DNA of 64,000 nucleotides from Comamonas testosteroni. Lineage in GTDB: Bacteria; Pseudomonadota; Gammaproteobacteria; Burkholderiales; Burkholderiaceae_C. The stretch is taken from contig NZ_CP129672.1 in the NCBI RefSeq assembly GCF_030505195.1, forward strand, positions 124,001 to 188,000, read 5' to 3'. Positions 58,227 to 64,000 of this stretch are shown one piece after another. Position numbers and translations under genes: made by a program. Every line of letters begins with the position of its first letter. Position 1 is the first letter of the stretch. The notes beneath the pieces were generated by a model. The model was not told the origin of the DNA and ran no database searches. It worked only from the letters and a program-made list of their open reading frames with translations.

Positions 58227-60305
58227 CTACGTCTCTGAATCCTGCACCGGCGTCTGCTCGCCGTCACGCCTGGCGCGTTGCATCGTCAACTGCTGCAGCG
58301 CCGCCTCGAATTCCGGCTGACTGCCCAGCACGCGCATGGGAGGCAAGGCCGACATCAACTGCGCGCCATAGCCCATAGTCATCAAGCGACTGTCGCAGAT
58401 GACCAGCACGCCACGATCGGCCTCACTACGGATCAGGCGTCCAGCCCCTTGCTTGAGGGCCAGTGCCGCCTCGGGCAGCATGTAATCATGAAACGCCCCT
58501 CGCCCCACGCTCTCCAGCAGTCGCGAGCGGGCTTCGACCAGGGGGTCGTCAGGTGGCGGAAACGGAAGCTTGTCGATCACCACCAGCTGCAGCATGTCGC
58601 CGGGCAGGTCCACCCCCTCCCAGAAAGTGGCGGAAGCCACCAGAACAGCTCCACGCCCAGCAACTGCCCCGGCGGCCATAAAGCGCTCAATCAAGGCCAG
58701 CTTGGGTGCCTCGCCCTGAACCAGCACATCCAGATCTGTAAACAGGCCCAGGCTGGTGCGCAGCGAGGCGCTGATCGCATGCAGGGCCTTGAGTGTGGTG
58801 GTCAGCACCAGGGTGCGCCCGCCTATGCGCTGCGCTGCATCCAGCACCAGCTGGGCGACCTGCTGGCTGTGCTGTGCGCTGCCGGCCGCAGCAAAGGGCT
58901 GGGGCACATAGACGCCGGCTTGCCGATGGTAGTCAAACGGGCTTTCCACCTGTAACACCTGAGCGCCGCGCAGGCCGCAGGACTCGACAAACCAGCTCAG
59001 CTGCGCGTCATTGCCCAAAGTGGCAGAGGTGAAAATCCAGGCCTTTTTCCTTGAAGGATCGGGCTCATCGCCCTGGTCCGTGCCGGCATCCTCCAGCGAG
59101 CGCTGAAGCAGCCGCTGCTGCATGACGCGGGCAATCGACAGCGGAGACTCCAGCATGCGCAGATACTGCGCACCTATCTCCAGCCAGCGCACGCATTCAT
59201 CATCCGCAGGTGCAGCAAAGCGTGCCAGTCGCGCGAGCAACTCTGCGCCGCGCTCATACAGACGCTGCAACTCGACCCCTGCACCCTCCAGGCTTGAGAG
59301 TGGAATCAACAGGGCACGCAGGCTCTGCCCCAGCCGCACCAGTGCCGCACGCCATTTCGCCGCATCCAGTCCCTGCGGGGTCACCGCTTGCCACGCAAGC
59401 CGCCCTCCGACCGGAGGCTTGCCTGCCTGCAGGCGCAGCTCACGCATGGCCTGCTCCAGCGTGGCGCAGAGCACCAGCCAGTCGGCCATGCCGCGGGCAT
59501 GCTCCTGCGTCAGCCGAAGGGCATCACGTGCGTACCCCACCAACTGCTGGCTGGACACGGCCTCTCCGGCAAACTGCACGCCGATGTCGTTGAGCTGATG
59601 GGCTTCATCGATCACCACCACGCCGGTGTTGGGCAAAAGACGAGCCATGCCGCTGTCGCGCACATCGAGATCGGCAAACAGCAGGTGATGGTTGACCACC
59701 ACCACGTCGGCCTCCAACGCTTGCTGACGCGCCTGGTTGACATGGCAGTCCTGCCAGTGCGGGCAGTCGGAGCCCATGCAATTGTCCTTGGTGGAGCTCA
59801 CCAAGGGCATCACCGGGGAGCGCTCATCCAGCGCCGTCAGTTCGGCCAGATCACCGGTACGCGTGACCCTGGCCCAGCGCTCCACATCCGCCACGGCGCG
59901 CAGCACCTGCGGATCCTGGGGAGCCGTGCGGCCCTGGCGCACACGCTCCAGCCGCTCCGTGCACAGATAGGAAGAACGCCCCTTGAGCCTGGCCATGCGC
60001 AGAGGCAGGCCCAGGCCATGAACCAGACGCGGAAGATCACGGGCAAACAACTGGTCCTGCAGCGCCTTGGTGGCCGTGGACACCAGCACGCGCTGGCCGC
60101 TGAGCAAGGCCGGCACCAGATAAGCGTAGGTCTTGCCAACACCCGTGCCTGCCTCCACCACCAGCACCCCGCCCTCCTCTATGGCCTGAACCACAGCCAG
60201 CGCCATGCGGGTCTGGCCTGGGCGCGGCGTGAATGCGGGCTCGGCCAGCGAGAGCGCACCTTGCTGCGCAAACACCTGCGCGACCGCCTCCTGCAAATGA
60301 GTCAA
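58227..60305 (-). CDS. DinG/YoaA-family iron-sulfur DNA helicase
   Basis: The approximately 692-residue superfamily 2 helicase starts at a TTG at 60305 with AAGG upstream, or at TTG 60326. Walker A EAGTGVGKTYAYLVPAL, DEAH box VVVIDEAHQLND and four cysteines of a 4Fe-4S site: SYLCTERLERV, NCMGSDCPHWQDC. C-terminal helicase motifs: LVLTTTLKALHAI and GAGRLIRSEADRGVLVICD. Both DinG and YoaA are near relatives; the sequence alone favours the YoaA group only weakly. They function in DNA repair and replication fork protection. Confidence 0.9.
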   Translation of the reverse strand: MTHLQEAVAQVFAQQGALSLAEPAFTPRPGQTRMALAVVQAIEEGGVLVVEAGTGVGKTYAYLVPALLSGQRVLVSTATKALQDQLFARDLPRLVHGLGLPLRMARLKGRSSYLCTERLERVRQGRTAPQDPQVLRAVADVERWARVTRTGDLAELTALDERSPVMPLVSSTKDNCMGSDCPHWQDCHVNQARQQALEADVVVVNHHLLFADLDVRDSGMARLLPNTGVVVIDEAHQLNDIGVQFAGEAVSSQQLVGYARDALRLTQEHARGMADWLVLCATLEQAMRELRLQAGKPPVGGRLAWQAVTPQGLDAAKWRAALVRLGQSLRALLIPLSSLEGAGVELQRLYERGAELLARLARFAAPADDECVRWLEIGAQYLRMLESPLSIARVMQQRLLQRSLEDAGTDQGDEPDPSRKKAWIFTSATLGNDAQLSWFVESCGLRGAQVLQVESPFDYHRQAGVYVPQPFAAAGSAQHSQQVAQLVLDAAQRIGGRTLVLTTTLKALHAISASLRTSLGLFTDLDVLVQGEAPKLALIERFMAAGAVAGRGAVLVASATFWEGVDLPGDMLQLVVIDKLPFPPPDDPLVEARSRLLESVGRGAFHDYMLPEAALALKQGAGRLIRSEADRGVLVICDSRLMTMGYGAQLMSALPPMRVLGSQPEFEAALQQLTMQRARRDGEQTPVQDSET

Positions 60306-60441
60306 AACCGTTTCACCTTCCAACAAGCCAAGTCAGCTCAAGCTCACATAAGATCGCAAATATTCGCCGAAGCCCAGCCTCCGGCCGATAAAATGTAACG
60401 CAACGTTAAATTTCGCTCTGCAAGCGCACCCGCACACACTC

Positions 60442-61215
60442 ATGTCATCCAGCTACCGCATTCAGGCGGCCACCGGCATTCATCGCGGTGACCGAGAATA
60501 CCAGCAGGACCAGGTTCTGCTCATGGCGCACCCCTATGCCAAGGGCTGCATTCTCGGCGTGGTGGCCGATGGCATGGGCGGGCGCAGCGGCGGGAGAAAG
60601 GCATCCGATCAGGTCATGCTGACGGCTCGCCAGCTTTTCGAGCGCTTTGAGCCCGCCAAGGAAGACTGCATACGCATGCTGCGCACCATTGTGCAAGATG
60701 CCCACACCGTCATTCGCCTCACCGCCATAGCAGCGGAGCAGGAGCCCCACAGCACCATCGCGGCCTTCATAGTGCTGCCCGACAATCGCTGCCACTTCAT
60801 GCACTCCGGCGATTCACGGCTCTACCATTTTCGCGGCGCCGCCCTGGTGCACCGTTCGCTCGATCACTCCTATGTACAGGCACTGGTCGAGCGCGGCGAG
60901 CTCACTGAAGCCCAGGCTCAGTACCACCCACAGTCCAACATCTTGCTGGGCTGCCTGGGAGCCGAGCCGCCGCCGCCCATGCGCCATCACATGATTGAGA
61001 AACTGCTGCCGGGCGACAGCCTGATGGCCTGCTCGGACGGCCTGTGGCATTACTTCACCGCTCAGGAGCTGGGCACTGTGCTTGACGGACTCTCGCCACG
61101 CGAAGCCTCTCAATTCTTGATTGAAAAAGCCAGGCGGCGCGCGGCTGGGGGGGGTGACAACCTCTCGCTGGCAATACTCAAGCTGGATACCTCAGCCGCA
61201 GCAGCAAGCGCTTGA
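60442..61215 (+). CDS. PP2C-family serine/threonine phosphatase
   Basis: The 257-residue soluble metallophosphatase has RGDREYQQDQVLL near the start, GVVADGMGGRSGG with the metal-binding Asp, MHSGDSRLYHFR, ACSDGLWHY and GGGDNLSLAIL, all PP2C metal motifs in order. It lacks a regulatory extension. It is divergent from the helicase gene and may pair with a serine/threonine kinase elsewhere; none is within the window. Confidence 0.92.
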   Translation: MSSSYRIQAATGIHRGDREYQQDQVLLMAHPYAKGCILGVVADGMGGRSGGRKASDQVMLTARQLFERFEPAKEDCIRMLRTIVQDAHTVIRLTAIAAEQEPHSTIAAFIVLPDNRCHFMHSGDSRLYHFRGAALVHRSLDHSYVQALVERGELTEAQAQYHPQSNILLGCLGAEPPPPMRHHMIEKLLPGDSLMACSDGLWHYFTAQELGTVLDGLSPREASQFLIEKARRRAAGGGDNLSLAILKLDTSAAAASA

Positions 61216-61320
61216 AGCGTCATCAGTCCGGACAAGGCATCTTTAAACGCCTTGGAGACGCGCTTGCAGCAGTACTTCCGGCAGCACCCTGCTGCTGAGC
61301 ACTGCCGATCCTCGAATGCT

Positions 61321-62088
61321 TCAGGGAGCGGGTGCTGGCAGCGGCGCTGCCGTCTGACCGCGCTCCTTGGCCTGCTGCAAGGCTCTGGACTTGTGCTCGG
61401 CTGCCGCCTTGAGCTTGGCCTCATGATCTGCCCGGGCCTTGGCTTCACGCTCGGCTCGCCCCTGATCGGCTTGGGCACGGTTTTGCTCGTGGCGGCGCAC
61501 ATAGTCGGCCTGCTTGCTGGCACGCTGCTGAGCCTCGGTCTGGCGCTGAGCCCGCGCCGCCTGCTCGTCAACGGCAGGTTTGGCACCCGAGCCAGTGGGC
61601 TGTGGCGAGCTCTTGCCGTTCTTCTCGCGCTGCTGCGACTTCATGGGCACGGCAGCGTTCTCGGCTTTTTTCTCTTCAATGGCCTGCAGCTTGGCCGCTG
61701 CCTTTTCCTTGCGCTGCGCATCGTTGATTTCCAGCTCGCGCGCACGCAGCGGCGCGTCATTCTCACGCGCCACCTTGCGGGCATCGGCCAGACAGCCCTC
61801 CACGGCAAACTTCTGGTAGCAGAGCTTTTCATCAGCCACGCGCTGCTGCTCGATGAGGGCGCGCTTGCTCAGAAGCTCGTTGCGCTCGGCTTCGCGCTGC
61901 TGGTGCAGATGCTGGCGCGCCTTTTCGGCAACTTCCTTCTGCGCCTGCTTGTCAGCCTGCTGTGCCGAATCCGCCTTTACCTGAGCCATGGCCGGCGCGC
62001 AAGCCAGCCAGACGGCGGCCAGGGGCGCCAATGCAAAGCCTGCAATGCGGCGGCGGATCAGCTGGGCAAGGATAGTGGGCATCGTCAT
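61321..62088 (-). CDS. Secreted coiled-coil protein of unknown function
   Basis: The 255-residue protein has an N-terminal signal (RRRIAGFALAPLAAVWLA, cleavage after AMA) followed by a charged, Ala/Gln/Lys-rich helical region that should form a long coiled coil: QQADKQAQKEVAEKARQHLH and AEREAKARADHEAKLKAAAE. Two cysteines (KLCYQKFAVEGCLADA) may form a disulfide. No recognised domain. It lies between a PP2C phosphatase gene (plus strand) and zapE (minus strand). Confidence 0.7.
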   Translation of the reverse strand: MTMPTILAQLIRRRIAGFALAPLAAVWLACAPAMAQVKADSAQQADKQAQKEVAEKARQHLHQQREAERNELLSKRALIEQQRVADEKLCYQKFAVEGCLADARKVARENDAPLRARELEINDAQRKEKAAAKLQAIEEKKAENAAVPMKSQQREKNGKSSPQPTGSGAKPAVDEQAARAQRQTEAQQRASKQADYVRRHEQNRAQADQGRAEREAKARADHEAKLKAAAEHKSRALQQAKERGQTAAPLPAPAP

Positions 62089-62150
62089 CAACTCGGAAAC
62101 TCGAAGTACAGGCTGGCATCTTAAGGCCGCAGGCCGCTGCCTGCAGGCGA

Positions 62151-63248
62151 TCAGGTCAAGCTGGTGTCGACCACGCGGCGCTCAAGCGCCAGATATTCCT
62201 TGGAGCGCATCTCGTTGAGGCGCGAGACGGTGCGCGGGAACTCGTGGGACAGAGGACCTTCGGTATAGATCTTCTCGGGCGGCACGGCAGCCGACACAAT
62301 AAGCTTGACATGGCGATCGTAGAGCACGTCCACCAGCAGCGTGAAGCGCCGCGCGGCCGAAGCCATGTTCACATGCAGCTCGGGCACGTCGGACAGCAAG
62401 ATGGTGTGAAACTGCGTGGCGATTTCAAGATAGTCGTTCTGCGAGCGCGGGCCGCCACAGAGTTCGCGGAAGTCAAACCACACGACGCCGCCGGCACGGC
62501 GCTTGGCCGCAATCTTGCGAGTCTCGATCTGCACCACAGGCTCTTCGTCATGGGCTTCGGCCAGACGATCGAAGGTCTGCTGCATCGCCGCATCGGCTTG
62601 CGGGCCCAACGGGCAATGATAGAGCTTGGCATCCTCGAGAGTGCGGCGGCGATAGTCGGTGCCGTTGTCCACATTCACCACTTCCATGCGCTCCTTGAGC
62701 AGGGCAATCGCAGGCAGGATCCGGTCGCGATGCAAGCCACCGGGATAGAGACCGTCGGGCTCGAAGTTGGAGGTCGTCACAAAGCCCACGCCGTTGGCAA
62801 ACAGCGACTCGAGCAGCCTGTAGAGAATCATGGCATCGGTGATGTCGGCGACATGAAACTCGTCAAAACAGATCAGCTTGTACTTCTTGGCGATCTTGGC
62901 GCCGAGGGCATCGAGCGGATTTTGCGTGCCTTGCATGAGATGCATCTCGCGGTGCACTTCGCGCATGAATTCGTGAAAGTGCAGGCGCACCTTGCGCTTG
63001 AGGGGCACGGCGTTGAAGAAGCATTCCATCAGAAAGCTCTTGCCGCGCCCCACCCCGCCGTACATATAGACGCCCTTGGGCAGATCGGGGTGATTGATCA
63101 GTTTCTTGAGAGCATTGGAGCGCTTGCCCTTGTACGCGGCCCACTCGTCGGCACAGCGCTGCAACGCATCGACTGCACGCAACTGCGCGGGATCACTTTT
63201 GAAACCCTTGGCGGCCAGTTCCGCCTCGTAGGCTTGTCTTACATTCAC
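62151..63248 (-). CDS. zapE: ZapE (AFG1-like) ATPase, cell division protein
   Basis: The 365-residue AAA-type ATPase has Walker A MYGGVGRGKSFLMECFF and Walker B KLICFDEFHVADITDAMILY. The HFHEFMREVHREMH and NFEPDGLYPGGLHRDRILPA segments identify the AFG1/ZapE family. ZapE interacts with FtsZ in E. coli. In Burkholderiales it often follows the 2-oxoglutarate dehydrogenase operon, as it does here after the E3 gene. Confidence 0.95.
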   Translation of the reverse strand: MNVRQAYEAELAAKGFKSDPAQLRAVDALQRCADEWAAYKGKRSNALKKLINHPDLPKGVYMYGGVGRGKSFLMECFFNAVPLKRKVRLHFHEFMREVHREMHLMQGTQNPLDALGAKIAKKYKLICFDEFHVADITDAMILYRLLESLFANGVGFVTTSNFEPDGLYPGGLHRDRILPAIALLKERMEVVNVDNGTDYRRRTLEDAKLYHCPLGPQADAAMQQTFDRLAEAHDEEPVVQIETRKIAAKRRAGGVVWFDFRELCGGPRSQNDYLEIATQFHTILLSDVPELHVNMASAARRFTLLVDVLYDRHVKLIVSAAVPPEKIYTEGPLSHEFPRTVSRLNEMRSKEYLALERRVVDTSLT

Positions 63249-63279
63249 CGTCTTGTCTCCAGATGCTCAAAAAACAATA

Positions 63280-63312
63280 GCTGCTACCGCTTATACACTA
63301 AGCGTTAGCAGC
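63280..63312. repeat. Intergenic hairpin repeat (class 1) between lpdA and zapE
   Basis: GCTGCTACCGCTT / AAGCGTTAGCAGC arms with one mismatch and a short loop; resembles 11534-11610 in the arms. It lies between two minus-strand genes and could modulate zapE expression. Confidence 0.65.
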
Positions 63313-63401
63313 CATTTTGTTCTGAATTCCAAAAGAAACTCAGCCTGCGCGCGGGCACTTCACAGCCATGTCAAAACCTGCGCGCAAGACTGAAAAAAAA
63401 C

Positions 63402-64000
<599 letters not shown>

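Overview
The window looks like chromosomal DNA from a high-GC betaproteobacterium of the Comamonadaceae, most likely Comamonas. This is inferred from gene content and order (imuA-imuB, livKHMGF, divergent pobA/pobR, cyoABCD-surf1-regBA, clpS-clpA, E3 lipoamide dehydrogenase next to zapE), from many Bug-type tripartite-tricarboxylate binding proteins, and from dispersed intergenic hairpin repeats. No database search was run. Almost everything is ordinary chromosome. I see no rRNA, tRNA, transposase, integrase, CRISPR array or clear island.

Layout: 1-1377 holds the 5' part of a mutasome operon (imuA, start of imuB) behind an excellent LexA box. 1628-2980 is an HD-GYP phosphodiesterase. 3178-5642 is a 3-oxoacid CoA-transferase operon with a DUF3806-like gene between its two subunit genes, divergent from a PAS-LuxR regulator across a palindromic operator. 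5986-8187 is katG. 9357-14626 is a MarR-controlled tripartite drug efflux operon (outer-membrane factor, EmrA, EmrB). 14696-16847 holds a TPR protein, a metallo-beta-lactamase-fold hydrolase and a TonB-C-like lipoprotein.

16944-22482 is the glycine cleavage operon: tandem glycine riboswitch, gcvT, gcvH, an unknown gene, gcvP. 22726-25589 is a soluble hybrid histidine kinase plus an RluA-type pseudouridine synthase. 25939-30854 is a complete branched-chain amino acid ABC transporter. 30947-35972 holds an SDR, an orphan Bug binding protein, a bacteriohemerythrin, a universal stress protein, a lipoprotein and a 2OG-Fe dioxygenase.

36184-42033 is an aromatic and organic acid uptake/catabolism segment: pobA with divergent IclR-type pobR, a LysR regulator divergent from a second Bug protein, and an MHS-type MFS transporter. 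42372-49312 is the cytochrome bo3 quinol oxidase operon cyoABCD with surf1, followed by the redox two-component system regB-regA. This places a quinol oxidase directly beside a quinone-sensing kinase. 49469-50461 holds small membrane proteins, an 11-bp minisatellite and repeat copies.

50653-64000 is housekeeping: clpA, clpS, dnaE, bamD, a DinG/YoaA helicase, a PP2C phosphatase, a secreted coiled-coil protein, zapE and the 3' part of an lpdA/odhL gene. The best candidates for something undescribed are modest: the DUF3806 gene inside the CoA-transferase operon, the unknown gene between gcvH and gcvP, the cyo-surf1-regBA arrangement, the minisatellite that supplies a stop codon, several strong palindromic operators, and two families of intergenic hairpin repeats.
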